Assembly: GCF_016757215.1 (NCBI RefSeq)
Contig: NZ_JAESIY010000002.1
Coordinates: forward strand, 248,001 to 312,000
Reading direction: 5' to 3'
DNA length: 64,000 bases
DNA from: Fulvivirga sediminis
GTDB taxonomy: Bacteria > Bacteroidota > Bacteroidia > Cytophagales > Cyclobacteriaceae
Below the pieces are notes generated by a model. The model did no database searches, was not told the DNA's origin, and saw nothing but the letters and a program-made list of their open reading frames with translations. A program made the translations under genes and the position numbers. Positions 17,427-27,995 of the stretch are shown here, in pieces. The first letter of the stretch is position 1; every line of letters starts with the position of its first letter.

Positions 17427-18028
17427 AGTTGAGAATTAAACTTTATAATTCTGGCAGGATTACCCACCACAACGGCATAATCAGGCACATCCTTAACCAC
17501 TACACTCCCAGCTCCAATAGTCGCCCATTTCCCTATTTTAGTATTCGGGATAATTACAGAACCACTCCCTACCAATGTACCTTCGCCAATAGATATACCG
17601 CCACACAAAGTAGATTTTGGAGCTATATGAACGAAATCACTTACCTGGCAATCATGATCTACAGATGCCGCAGTATTAATGATAACATGTCTACCAATTT
17701 TGGTAAATGGATTAATTACTGCCCCGGCCATAACCACGGTTCCTTCTTCTATTTCAACGGTTTCAGAAACAACAGCTTTGGGGTGAATTACTTGTCCATA
17801 TTTAGCTTCTATTTGCTCAGTAACCTTCTTCCTTATTCGGTTATTCCCAATACTTATCAAAGACTTTTCATTGCCAGGTTTATAAGCCTCAGTATTCCCT
17901 AAAACAGGAATCCCCATAAGTGACTTTTTCAAAGGGTCGTCATCATAAAAACCCGATACACTGCCCCCGTTAAGCTGTATTATTTCAGTAATTACCTTTG
18001 CATGGCCACTGGCTCCAAATAAAAACAT
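17423..18028 (-). CDS. PglD-like UDP-amino-sugar N-acetyltransferase
   Basis: This is a 201-residue acetyltransferase with an N-terminal 'FLFGASGHAKVITEII' Rossmann-like domain and a hexapeptide beta-helix C-terminal domain. His near residue 126 in 'SVDHDCQV' corresponds to the catalytic base of PglD. It ends with the family's 'VVVGNPARIIK'. With the neighbouring PglC-, PglA-, PglE- and PglF-like genes, the natural role is N-acetylation of UDP-4-amino-4,6-dideoxy-GlcNAc to UDP-diacetylbacillosamine. Its start codon shares a base with the stop of the sugar transferase gene, and it overlaps the second acyltransferase gene by 4 bases, which indicates tight translational coupling. Confidence 0.84.
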   Translation of the reverse strand: MFLFGASGHAKVITEIIQLNGGSVSGFYDDDPLKKSLMGIPVLGNTEAYKPGNEKSLISIGNNRIRKKVTEQIEAKYGQVIHPKAVVSETVEIEEGTVVMAGAVINPFTKIGRHVIINTAASVDHDCQVSDFVHIAPKSTLCGGISIGEGTLVGSGSVIIPNTKIGKWATIGAGSVVVKDVPDYAVVVGNPARIIKFNSQL

Positions 18029-18633
18029 TAATTATTACCTTTAAATTTTTCTATCGTCACTTGTCCTTCGGCGGAAATACCCTCTGCTTTAAAGACTTTA
18101 AACACAGTCAAAAATAAGATTTTTATGTCTAACCAAAACGATTGATTCTCTACATACCACACATCATAAGCAAATTTCTGTTGCCAACTTATGGCATTGC
18201 GCCCGTTTATCTGAGCCCAACCAGTAATACCTGGTTTCACGTCATGCCTTTTAATTTGAACCTCATCATATAACTCAAGATACTCAACCAATAACGGACG
18301 AGGACCTACAAATGACATATCTCCTTTAATGACATTAAGTAATTGAGGAATCTCATCTAAAGAGGTCTTTCTTACAAAACTTCCAACTTTGGTTAATCTT
18401 TTATCATCTGGCAAAAGCTCTCCATGCTGATCTTTTTCGTCAGTCATGGTTTTAAACTTAATTACTCTAAATACCTTTCCTTTATGACCTGGTCTTGATT
18501 GAGTGAAGAAAGCATTTCCATTGTTAGCTAAAATTAAAAGTAGAGTAACTATCAGGAAGACAGGGAACAAACAAATAAATGCTATTAAAGCTACGAGCCG
18601 ATCAGCTAATGGTTTTAGGAATTCATTATACAT
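18028..18633 (-). CDS. PglC-like initiating phosphoglycosyl transferase
   Basis: This 201-residue monotopic phosphoglycosyl transferase moves a sugar-1-phosphate from UDP-sugar to undecaprenyl phosphate and so begins the repeat unit. One re-entrant hydrophobic N-terminal segment ('LVALIAFICLFPVFLIVTLLLIL') is followed by 'FRVIKFKTM', the catalytic Asp-Glu in 'KTSLDEIPQLLNVIKGDMSFVGPRP', and the C-terminal 'VKPGITGWAQINGRN'. The size equals PglC/WcaJ-core enzymes without the extra N-terminal transmembrane domain. Next to PglD/E/F-like enzymes, the likely first sugar is diacetylbacillosamine. The frame begins with ATG at 18633. Confidence 0.9.
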   Translation of the reverse strand: MYNEFLKPLADRLVALIAFICLFPVFLIVTLLLILANNGNAFFTQSRPGHKGKVFRVIKFKTMTDEKDQHGELLPDDKRLTKVGSFVRKTSLDEIPQLLNVIKGDMSFVGPRPLLVEYLELYDEVQIKRHDVKPGITGWAQINGRNAISWQQKFAYDVWYVENQSFWLDIKILFLTVFKVFKAEGISAEGQVTIEKFKGNN

Positions 18634-18635
18634 TA

Positions 18636-19769
18636 TTATGCTTCTATAAAAGACAACAAATGATCATTAACCAAATTAACATCATATTTACTTTTGGCTA
18701 AAGAAAAACTGCGTTCGCCCATTGTCTCAATCAATTCCGGGCTCTCTATAAAGAAAATCATAGCCTTCTGCAGCGAAATCGCATCTCTAATGGGTACTAA
18801 ATAACCATTCTCTCCATTCTCGACCGTCTCCCTGCAACCAGGGTTATCAGTTGTAATTATAGGCTTTCCCATAGCTAAAGATTCTAAAATAGTTCTTGGA
18901 GTTCCCTCTCGGTAATATGATGGCAGAACGAATACAGAGCAAGATGCCAAGTATCCCCTTACATCTGAATGATATCCTAAATAATCAATAACACCTTTTT
19001 GATGTAATTCTTTGAGCTCACTTTCTTCCAAAGAATCTGGATTTCCTTCATCAACCATACCAATCAACTGAAAAATAGTCTCTGGATATTGTTGCTTTAT
19101 CAGTTGGGCGGCGTGTAAATATTCATTTACACCCTTCGCTCCAATTAACCTGGCTATAAGCAAAAATTTTATCGGCTTAATTTGTGGTTGAGCTTTAGGG
19201 TAATGGATTAAATCAACACCTGATCCAGCGGTTATTGTCTGCTTAGTATGTGACTTTAGGAGTTTATGATGACTGAAAAACTCTTTGTCATCTGGGTTTT
19301 GAAAAGCAATATAAGGCAACTTATTAAATGCCATTTTATATAGCATGAATATAACTGACCTAACTAACTTCCTCTTTATTGAAGTAGGTTCCATTCCTAC
19401 ATAACCAAGACCTGTTATCCAGGAAACAACTTTAATCCCTTCAGTACTTTTAGCGGCCCAACTCCCATATATGTTGGGTTTAATAGTATAAGTAATGACT
19501 ATATCAGGCTGAATTCGCTGGAATAGTTTTTTTAAAAACAAGAAAGTTTTAATATCTTCCAGAGGATTGAACCCTGTCCTACCTAATGGCACCTGTATAA
19601 ACTTCACATTCAACTCAGTAAGTATCCTTTCAGTAAATTCATCGTTCCCTGGTGCCAAAGCTAGCACCCGATATCCACGTTCTTTAAGAGCAATTAATAA
19701 AGGTTTACGAAAGTTGATTATTGATGGAAGGTAACTCCCAAAAACAATAGCCGTTTTGTCTTGCATCAT
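18636..19769 (-). CDS. PglA-like glycosyltransferase family 4
   Basis: This 377-residue GT-B retaining glycosyltransferase should add the second sugar to the lipid-linked first sugar. The N-terminal domain has 'RKPLLIALKERGYRVLALAPG'. The C-terminal domain carries 'KFLLIARLIGAKGVNEYLHA' and the nucleotide-sugar EX7E region 'YREGTPRTILESLAMGKPIIT'. It lies 2 bases before the sugar-transferase gene, the arrangement seen with pglA-pglC. Donor and linkage cannot be told from sequence alone. Confidence 0.84.
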   Translation of the reverse strand: MMQDKTAIVFGSYLPSIINFRKPLLIALKERGYRVLALAPGNDEFTERILTELNVKFIQVPLGRTGFNPLEDIKTFLFLKKLFQRIQPDIVITYTIKPNIYGSWAAKSTEGIKVVSWITGLGYVGMEPTSIKRKLVRSVIFMLYKMAFNKLPYIAFQNPDDKEFFSHHKLLKSHTKQTITAGSGVDLIHYPKAQPQIKPIKFLLIARLIGAKGVNEYLHAAQLIKQQYPETIFQLIGMVDEGNPDSLEESELKELHQKGVIDYLGYHSDVRGYLASCSVFVLPSYYREGTPRTILESLAMGKPIITTDNPGCRETVENGENGYLVPIRDAISLQKAMIFFIESPELIETMGERSFSLAKSKYDVNLVNDHLLSFIEA

Positions 19770-19827
19770 TTATTGTAAAATGTCCTATATGAGAAGTATT
19801 AGTCTTTCTGAAGCTCGCTTTGGAAAT

Positions 19828-21078
19828 CTATTCACTAATAGAATAACTCCGTGCTTTCGTCATTTTATACTGTTTCCTTACCTTCATCACTTTCATATAA
19901 TATCTTTTAACATTATCATCGTAGGCAAAAGCCATTAAGAATAAGAAAGGAAAAATAATTGCTCGATGTCTTGCTATCAACCCAATGTTGTTTTCAAAAA
20001 GCCCTACAGTTACAATGTATATAAATATAAATGCCAATGTAAATGTAGACAATCTATGGGAAAGACTATTTTTCACAAAGTAGATTACAGATTTTCTTTT
20101 CCAGTATAATAAAAATAAAACTGAATTAATCTCTATTGCAGAAGCCAAAGTTAGAATATTCTTAATCTCCCATAAGAATGGTCTCGCCAAAACATCGATT
20201 ACACCCTGAGGTATTGAACTAATACCTCCTGATTTTTCTTCTAGCACACCCGTGCCATATTCATTATTTCTTAAGGTACCTTCCTGTAATTGGGTTAATT
20301 CATCATTAGAAAACTCCTCAATACCCCATTTATCAGATAAATAATTTGCAAGAACAACTATTAAGATTAGGCCCAAACTAATTTTAACAATTCTCATAAA
20401 CCAGCTATCTTTAAGATTCAAAATAAAAAAAGAGCCCAATGCTAAAATAGCCACATAGGCAGTTGGAGGTCTAAATGCATATAGAATAGCTAAACCTAAT
20501 AGTATTAGAACATAATTCAACTTTTTATTGGTTATCCCTAGACATAACACGCCCATTCCTAAAAACATAAAAGCATCCTTCCCAATAGTGGAGGTCCAAA
20601 ACCATAAAGCAGGGAATAATAAGACCCATAAAAAAACACCTTTTCTATTAAGGAAAATGAAATTTCTTTTAAATGATTTAACAATAAATATTAACCCTGT
20701 AAAGCATGCTGAGCTATACAATAAATAAACACCAAACTCATTATCAAAAGTAATTATCATGAAAAATGCTGCTGGATATGCAACAAAATTCGTATAGAAT
20801 AACTCACCATTTCTCCACATTTCCTGATTATAAAAAGGAGAAAAGTCAAATTCACGAAAATAATCAGCAAATCGTGTAGCATAATTATCATATACCCAAG
20901 CATCTACTCCTCCACCACTAAAATTATATGCATATAACATATAACCTAATGTACCCATCACACGAAATGCTACTCCGTAGTTGAAAACTTGGTTTAACTG
21001 ATGATCATTTGCGATCCATGCCGATTTGATGGATTTTGCAATAAGAAAAAGTAATAATATAGCAATTATTGCTCCCAA
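19828..21078 (-). CDS. Polytopic membrane protein, probable Wzy-type polymerase
   Basis: This 416-residue protein has about 10-11 hydrophobic helices and a longer extracytoplasmic stretch ('LSDKWGIEEFSNDELTQLQEGTLRNNEYGTG') of the kind seen in O-antigen/capsule polymerases. An early 'SGGGVDAWVYDNYATRF' loop is also exposed. There is no strong family motif, as expected for Wzy. A Wzx flippase and a Wzc copolymerase occur in the same locus and no other candidate polymerase is present, so polymerase is the best reading. The start is a TTG 2 bases after the upstream glycosyltransferase stop; the next ATG would remove the first helix. Confidence 0.6.
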   Translation of the reverse strand: MGAIIAILLLFLIAKSIKSAWIANDHQLNQVFNYGVAFRVMGTLGYMLYAYNFSGGGVDAWVYDNYATRFADYFREFDFSPFYNQEMWRNGELFYTNFVAYPAAFFMIITFDNEFGVYLLYSSACFTGLIFIVKSFKRNFIFLNRKGVFLWVLLFPALWFWTSTIGKDAFMFLGMGVLCLGITNKKLNYVLILLGLAILYAFRPPTAYVAILALGSFFILNLKDSWFMRIVKISLGLILIVVLANYLSDKWGIEEFSNDELTQLQEGTLRNNEYGTGVLEEKSGGISSIPQGVIDVLARPFLWEIKNILTLASAIEINSVLFLLYWKRKSVIYFVKNSLSHRLSTFTLAFIFIYIVTVGLFENNIGLIARHRAIIFPFLFLMAFAYDDNVKRYYMKVMKVRKQYKMTKARSYSISE

Positions 21079-21080
21079 AA

Positions 21081-22223
21081 TTAATTCAGTGCTTTTTTAT
21101 AGAGTTCAACTGTTTCCTGTGTCATTCGGTCTAATGTAAAATATGTCTTCAATTTTGAATACGCATTTCTTCCAACCTCTTCCGATTCTTCCCTATTATT
21201 TAATATGTAATTAATTCGCTTAGCTAGTGAATCTATCTCATAAGGCCTAACTAAATAACCAGTTTCATTATCAACCATCAATTCATTGCCTGCAGGTACA
21301 TCCCACGCAACAACTGGCTTCTTACATGAAAAAGCTTCTAAGAATACCACACCAAATCCTTCAGAAATAGATGGTACAGCCACCACATCGGAATTGTACA
21401 TCCATCTAACCACCTCCTTACTATATCCAGCAAAAACAACTGAATCTTTTAATCCTAACTCATTAACAAGGGCTTTTAGATTTTCCTCTTCATCTCCAGA
21501 CCCCACTATTACCAACCCTACATCTGAATTCATCTTTTGTAAAAGGGAAAGGCTTTTTACAAGATAATAATGCCCTTTAAATTTCACGAGTCGACCTGCA
21601 ATAACTATCTGTTTCTTAAACTTCCTAAAATCACTATTTATATAATCATTTGTTATTTCTTTAAAATCAAAACCATAATGAATCATATTCATTTTTGCAG
21701 CTTTTGTTGCTTTAGAAGCAATAAAGAAATTTCTTAACCCGTGGGAAATAGTGTACGAGTGATCACATAAACGCTCTGATAAACGCATTAACATATAATA
21801 TGGAGTTAATCCTTGTTTTTCAGCATCAAATCCATTCTTTGCGGTAAATTTATTATCATAGCCATGTTTCGTACTTATCCAAGGACAAGCAATTCCTCCC
21901 ATAAATAGCTTAATCAAACTAAGGCACAGGTCTGCATGAATAAGGTGGGTATGTACAATATCATATTTACCTTTAGTAATTAGAGCCTTTATTGAGCTTA
22001 GCACTTTTGGCTTTGGAAATTTACCTATATTTTCTTCATATGTTTTCACATTGAGCTTTTCCAATCTATCAATAAAGTCTCCTCCAATACCTCCTTGATA
22101 ATTGGTATATAAACGTAAAAATTCAACGTTAACCCCTCTTTCTTTAAGAGCTGGTATTATTTTTAACTGAAAGTTTTCAGCACCAAAAATCCCGCCTTCC
22201 TTTTGTATGAAAAGTATTCTCAT
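21081..22223 (-). CDS. Glycosyltransferase family 4 protein
   Basis: This 380-residue GT-B enzyme of the capsule locus has an N-terminal 'FIQKEGGIFGAENFQLKII' acceptor domain with an early Gly-rich loop. Its C-terminal 'IVIAGRLVKFKGHYYLVKSL' and 'SISEGFGVVFLEAFSCKKPVVA' include the EX7E nucleotide-sugar-binding pair. It presumably adds one residue of the repeat unit at the cytoplasmic face. It sits 2 bases upstream of the putative polymerase gene. The sugar is unknown. Confidence 0.85.
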   Translation of the reverse strand: MRILFIQKEGGIFGAENFQLKIIPALKERGVNVEFLRLYTNYQGGIGGDFIDRLEKLNVKTYEENIGKFPKPKVLSSIKALITKGKYDIVHTHLIHADLCLSLIKLFMGGIACPWISTKHGYDNKFTAKNGFDAEKQGLTPYYMLMRLSERLCDHSYTISHGLRNFFIASKATKAAKMNMIHYGFDFKEITNDYINSDFRKFKKQIVIAGRLVKFKGHYYLVKSLSLLQKMNSDVGLVIVGSGDEEENLKALVNELGLKDSVVFAGYSKEVVRWMYNSDVVAVPSISEGFGVVFLEAFSCKKPVVAWDVPAGNELMVDNETGYLVRPYEIDSLAKRINYILNNREESEEVGRNAYSKLKTYFTLDRMTQETVELYKKALN

Positions 22224-22298
22224 TTTTAATAAATGAATTTATAATATCTATTAATTGTAACATTGGAATTATCAACAGTTTTTGTAAAGACCTCAATT

Positions 22299-23378
22299 TT
22301 ACAAAATAGAGAGTAAGCAGTCTGAATTATTATTTTTCTTAAATAATTCAATCATGGCATTCCGGGAACTTCTGGAATACTCAACCATTAATTCCTCATT
22401 ATCATAAAACAACTTCAACTTTTCGATTATACCACCCACTGTATTATTGAATAACACTCCTCCATTTTCCTTTGATAAATAGTTACTAATTCCATCCACA
22501 TTGGAAGCCAAAATCGGCAAAGCACAAGCCTGCGCCTCCATTATAGAATAACAAATCGTTTCGCCTTCCGATGGATGGACATAAATATCCAATGATTGAT
22601 AGAATTTTATTAAATCATTCCTATTTAACAAGCCTGTAAATATAATTTCCCGAGTCAAACCTAAAGATGAAGTAAGCTTCTTCATATTCTCTCCTTCCGG
22701 CCCCTGTCCCGCAATTTTCAACCTAACCAAATACCCCTCTTTCTTAAGTTCGTAAATTGCTTGAATTAGTAAATCAAGAAGTTTTCCCTTTACCAAACGT
22801 GTTGCTACTCCTAAAGTAAAAACTTCATTTTCAGATATAGTATCATGAGGTTTGAAAGCATTTGTATCCACCGTCTTAGCAATAACGATACTATTTTTAC
22901 GTTTACATAAGAAGGGAAATGTGCCCTTGATTGCATCAAACTGATTTTTATAAAAAAACACCATCTTATCCGCGAAAAAATGATTTAACATCGTGAATAT
23001 TTTTTCAATTTTAGTCTTAATATGGTGGGTAGTATGGTCTACTGCAATCACTTTCCATGAATTAAAAAAAGCAAGAAAAGTCAACAAACTCATACTAAAA
23101 GTGTGAAGAAAAACATACTCAATCCTGTTTTTCCTTATAAAATTATTGCATAATCGAATAGCTTTTAAATCAAGCTTACCCGAACGTAACTGATAACGAT
23201 AATTAATGTTATTTAATAAGCAAAAATGCTTCAACTCTTCATCTAGAGGTTCTATACCATAAAAAAAAGCATAATGTTCGAAATTTCCATTTTGATCAGA
23301 ATTTACAAAATTCATGAAATATGTACCCAAACCACCCTGCCCAGAATAAAGAACATGTAAAAGTTTCTTCCTAGCCAT
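22299..23378 (-). CDS. Glycosyltransferase family 4 protein
   Basis: This 359-residue GT-B enzyme has an N-terminal acceptor domain starting 'LLHVLYSGQGGLGTYFMNFV'. The donor domain includes 'LGVATRLVKGKLLDLLIQAI' and 'VHPSEGETICYSIMEAQACALPI', the expected EX7E-type element. It overlaps the next upstream gene by 8 bases. It adds a sugar to the growing repeat unit; donor and linkage are unknown. The C-terminal end 'SSRNAMIELFKKNNNSDCLLSIL' is unremarkable. Confidence 0.82.
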   Translation of the reverse strand: MARKKLLHVLYSGQGGLGTYFMNFVNSDQNGNFEHYAFFYGIEPLDEELKHFCLLNNINYRYQLRSGKLDLKAIRLCNNFIRKNRIEYVFLHTFSMSLLTFLAFFNSWKVIAVDHTTHHIKTKIEKIFTMLNHFFADKMVFFYKNQFDAIKGTFPFLCKRKNSIVIAKTVDTNAFKPHDTISENEVFTLGVATRLVKGKLLDLLIQAIYELKKEGYLVRLKIAGQGPEGENMKKLTSSLGLTREIIFTGLLNRNDLIKFYQSLDIYVHPSEGETICYSIMEAQACALPILASNVDGISNYLSKENGGVLFNNTVGGIIEKLKLFYDNEELMVEYSRSSRNAMIELFKKNNNSDCLLSIL

Positions 23379-24558
23379 TCAAAATATCAGTTAAAAGTTC
23401 AACAGAACTTCTACCGCTCTGATAGAAGAACTTTCTCTCTATCTCTTCTGCCTTCTGGACTTCTCTCGCAAATGAAATATCCGGTATATTAAAATTACTG
23501 AAAGACATGATCTGCACATGTTCAAAATCAGACAAAGCTTCCTGCAAGCCTGAATAATAAATAGAAAATAAAACTGTTGGCCTCCAGTAAACGGCAGGTA
23601 TTACCATAGTAGAATAAAACCCAAAACAGCCTTCTGCTGATTGAATATAACTATTCAGGTTATCCACCTTTCTTAAATAAGTTATATTTTCATGTATAGG
23701 TAACCATTCTGAACCATAAGATTCTGGATGTAATTTGATCAATAATTTGGAGTTTTGACTCAAGCAATACTCATTTATTTTCAAATAAAAATTGATCATA
23801 TTTTCCCTGCTAACGGTTTCCTCACCGAAACTATTATCAGCAAAAGCCTGATCTATATGCAAATAATACTTACCCATGTGAAGCAGCTTTTCCTTTACCA
23901 AATATTTAGCTAACTCGGTACTACCCACATAATATATTCTAGATTCATCTATTCGATCCGTTTCTTTATGTATAACAGCATTAAACGGAGAAAAACACAA
24001 ATAATAATCTGGTCTTTTTCCTTCGAAAGATAAATGCTTGGCCGCCCAATAGGGCCCAATTAATTGAGATCCTTTGACATATAAAAAAATGAATATAAAA
24101 TTCAGTTTAAGACTTCCATGGAGTGATTTCTTTATCCACGACAAGCTACTAAACCCTATACTAGCCTTATATGATTTAATAGATGCAGTCGTTTGCTGCT
24201 TTCTCCATATTTTCTCTCGATTACGATAATCTCTATAATTAGTATAAATACCATGCTGTAGGATATAAGTAATTACTCCTCTACTTTTAGCTACCATATT
24301 TAAAGCCATGTTAAGCCCCGAATCTACAGACATGAAAATAATCTTATCAAGATTTAATTCATTTAATAAATGTGCCGCAGAGGTGTATTTTGACCAATAA
24401 ACCGATTGAGCAAATGATTCTGTATAATTCCGAACCTCTTCATTTTTACTTACACCAGCTAAAAATATAAACTCAAAATCATTAGAAAGTTCTTTAAAAG
24501 GTAATATCCAATCCTCTCTATGAGTTGGCCAGACGACTAAAATCTTATTCTTCTTCAT
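23371..24558 (-). CDS. Putative GT-B transferase (sialyl/glycerophosphotransferase-like)
   Basis: This 395-residue protein is not confidently assigned. It has a Rossmann-like start ('ILVVWPTHREDWILPFKEL'), a middle 'YILQHGIYTNYRD' and a C-terminal 'KLLIKLHPESYGSEWL' followed by 'AEGCFGFYSTMVIPAVYWRPTVLFS'. A His-Pro element followed by a Gly-Phe-Tyr-Ser-Thr patch occurs in sialyltransferase-like and CDP-glycerol glycerophosphotransferase-like GT-B enzymes, where it contacts a CMP/CDP donor. The genes just upstream make and activate a nonulosonic acid, so a CMP-nonulosonate transferase is an attractive reading. That is inference. Gene overlaps and direction make it part of the operon. Confidence 0.55.
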   Translation of the reverse strand: MKKNKILVVWPTHREDWILPFKELSNDFEFIFLAGVSKNEEVRNYTESFAQSVYWSKYTSAAHLLNELNLDKIIFMSVDSGLNMALNMVAKSRGVITYILQHGIYTNYRDYRNREKIWRKQQTTASIKSYKASIGFSSLSWIKKSLHGSLKLNFIFIFLYVKGSQLIGPYWAAKHLSFEGKRPDYYLCFSPFNAVIHKETDRIDESRIYYVGSTELAKYLVKEKLLHMGKYYLHIDQAFADNSFGEETVSRENMINFYLKINEYCLSQNSKLLIKLHPESYGSEWLPIHENITYLRKVDNLNSYIQSAEGCFGFYSTMVIPAVYWRPTVLFSIYYSGLQEALSDFEHVQIMSFSNFNIPDISFAREVQKAEEIERKFFYQSGRSSVELLTDILNG

Positions 24559-24581
24559 ACTAATAGACCCTGCTTCAAAAA

Positions 24582-26112
<1,531 letters not shown>

Positions 26113-26158
26113 TTATTCTTTCTGGTTTTCTAAAAAAATTATTGTGAGGTAGTATATT

Positions 26159-26908
26159 CTATTTTGAAAATTTATTAATTCCTTGCTGCATTATTTCTTT
26201 AATCATCAAATCTTCATCGGCATATTTTACCAGTAGACTCAAATTGAAAGGATCTTCAGAGGTAATCATTTTTTCATAAAGATTTTGCATATTCTCAAAA
26301 TCTTCAGGCGTATCAATTGTAAATCTAAGATCTTTTCTGTGAAAAACCTCCGCAGGTGCATCAAGTAACTTCACTTTAAATAACTGCGGATTTTCATATA
26401 TATAATTGGTTACATGCTCTCTATAAAATGATTTATTTTCATCATTTTCAGTTAACATGTACGCCTTTTCCAATGCACTCCTTTTCACTAATTCAGCAAA
26501 CAATCCCCAATGTGTACGTATTGCAGGTGTACCTTCATAATCTTTATAAGATACGTAATCGATTCCCTCCTCAACATTATCAATCAATTTTTGAAGATAT
26601 AACAGATCAAGAAATGGATTATCAGAACAAATTCGAATAATAAAATCTGCACTAGACCCCTCTATGAACCTTGACATTACGTCCTGCTCATCTCCACGAA
26701 ATACTTTTGCGCCCTTACCATTCGCAAAATTCTCTAAAACGTCATCTGCCGAATTATTACTAGTTGCTATAATTACACTCCCTACTAGACATTGTATATT
26801 ACCAATTTGGACTTCCAATATACTTTCGGTCTTGAAAAATGGCTTAAGTATCTTGCCCGGCATCCTAGTAGATGACATCCTTGCCTGCACTATGATATCG
26901 CATTCCAT
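26159..26908 (-). CDS. SpsF/NeuA-like cytidylyltransferase
   Basis: This 249-residue GT-A-fold nucleotidyltransferase begins 'CDIIVQARMSSTRMPGKILKPF', the CTP-binding loop of the SpsF/acylneuraminate cytidylyltransferase group. 'DFIIRICSDNPFLD' provides the metal-binding Asp and 'FTIDTPEDFENM' is the family's C-terminal element. It sits 46 bases before the NeuB-like gene, so it most likely makes the CMP-activated form of the nonulosonic acid. SpsF-like proteins are also annotated as spore-coat glycosyltransferases, so the assignment leans on context. Confidence 0.8.
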   Translation of the reverse strand: MECDIIVQARMSSTRMPGKILKPFFKTESILEVQIGNIQCLVGSVIIATSNNSADDVLENFANGKGAKVFRGDEQDVMSRFIEGSSADFIIRICSDNPFLDLLYLQKLIDNVEEGIDYVSYKDYEGTPAIRTHWGLFAELVKRSALEKAYMLTENDENKSFYREHVTNYIYENPQLFKVKLLDAPAEVFHRKDLRFTIDTPEDFENMQNLYEKMITSEDPFNLSLLVKYADEDLMIKEIMQQGINKFSK

Positions 26909-26909
26909 T

Positions 26910-27995
26910 TTAATTAATAAGATCTTTTATTACTTGCTCATAAATTTTAACAACCCTTCTAGAATCAAACCTCCGGCTCATTTCTTGGGCACCCTGGGAA
27001 AGTTTTGCTAAAAACTCAGTATTATTTTTCAATAACCTAACTTTTTCCACAACCTCATCAAATTCACTAACTATTATTCCTTCCTTTTCATTGTTTATCC
27101 ATTCAGCTGCGCCATAATTACCATGAAGAATGGTGGGTATACCTGCCGCACCAACTTCTATTGTTACTTTACCAAATCCCTCTGATAGTGACGGAAAATA
27201 ATGTAATTGAATTGATTCTAATAAATTATGTAAAGCTTCATGACTCAACATTCCATGATATTTAACATTTTTAATTTCATGTATTTCATCTGGTAAATTA
27301 CCTTTGCCCACCACATGAAACTTCAAATCAGGGAATAACTGTGCAAGTTCTAGATACTTACTCAACCGCTTCCTCCTGAAATCATTACCGATAAAAACAA
27401 TATCCGTCAACAATATATCATTGACATCTCTTTTAATATAAAAACTATCAAAATCTGTAGGTACGTACAATATAGGTTGGTTATATTTTATACTATAATG
27501 CTTATAATTATAGTCACCTACATACTTGCTAATGGGATAATTCCTATCTGCATATTTGTAATAGGAAATTATTTTATTTAAGTCGCCTCCAAAAACACCA
27601 AATGCGGTATCAATTGAAATAACATCAATTATATTTTCCATTGTTTTAAAAGATTTTTTTCTGAAAATCTTAATTAAACACTTTTGAAACCACAAAAAAT
27701 CGGCACGTGGTAAATACACCACTTCGCTTTTTAAAAACCCCCATAAATAGCCAATCAAACCACTAACTTTAGTCGGATACCAACATCTAAATATATGAAC
27801 ATTTTTTTTAGTTAAAGAAGATAAATTACCACTTGAAAGCTCTAAAGTATAAACATCAAACTCATCCTCATCCAAATTTTTGGCAAGTTCTCTACAGTTA
27901 ATATTTTGTGCGTTTGTTTGATTAATGAACGCTGCCAGGAAAACTTTTACCTTACCTACTTTTTTCAAAACCCTCGTATATTTCTCGTATTTCAT
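26910..27995 (-). CDS. Glycosyltransferase (GT-B)
   Basis: This is a glycosyltransferase of about 361 residues. The N-terminal domain begins 'VKVFLAAFINQTNAQNINCRELAKNL'. The donor domain carries 'TDIVFIGNDFRRKRLSKYLELAQ' and 'HYFPSLSEGFGKVTIEVGAAGIPTIL', the EX7E motif. The ATG at 27995 makes its first 44 bases overlap the upstream acyltransferase gene; an in-frame TTG about ten codons in would shorten the overlap. It begins immediately after the cytidylyltransferase gene in transcription order. The donor sugar is unknown. Confidence 0.82.
   Translation of the reverse strand: MKYEKYTRVLKKVGKVKVFLAAFINQTNAQNINCRELAKNLDEDEFDVYTLELSSGNLSSLTKKNVHIFRCWYPTKVSGLIGYLWGFLKSEVVYLPRADFLWFQKCLIKIFRKKSFKTMENIIDVISIDTAFGVFGGDLNKIISYYKYADRNYPISKYVGDYNYKHYSIKYNQPILYVPTDFDSFYIKRDVNDILLTDIVFIGNDFRRKRLSKYLELAQLFPDLKFHVVGKGNLPDEIHEIKNVKYHGMLSHEALHNLLESIQLHYFPSLSEGFGKVTIEVGAAGIPTILHGNYGAAEWINNEKEGIIVSEFDEVVEKVRLLKNNTEFLAKLSQGAQEMSRRFDSRRVVKIYEQVIKDLIN

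Noticed and set aside
17429-17902. 157-residue plus-strand frame opposite the PglD-like gene
   Set aside because: The sense strand encodes a clear PglD-like acetyltransferase and the antisense translation has no recognisable domain.
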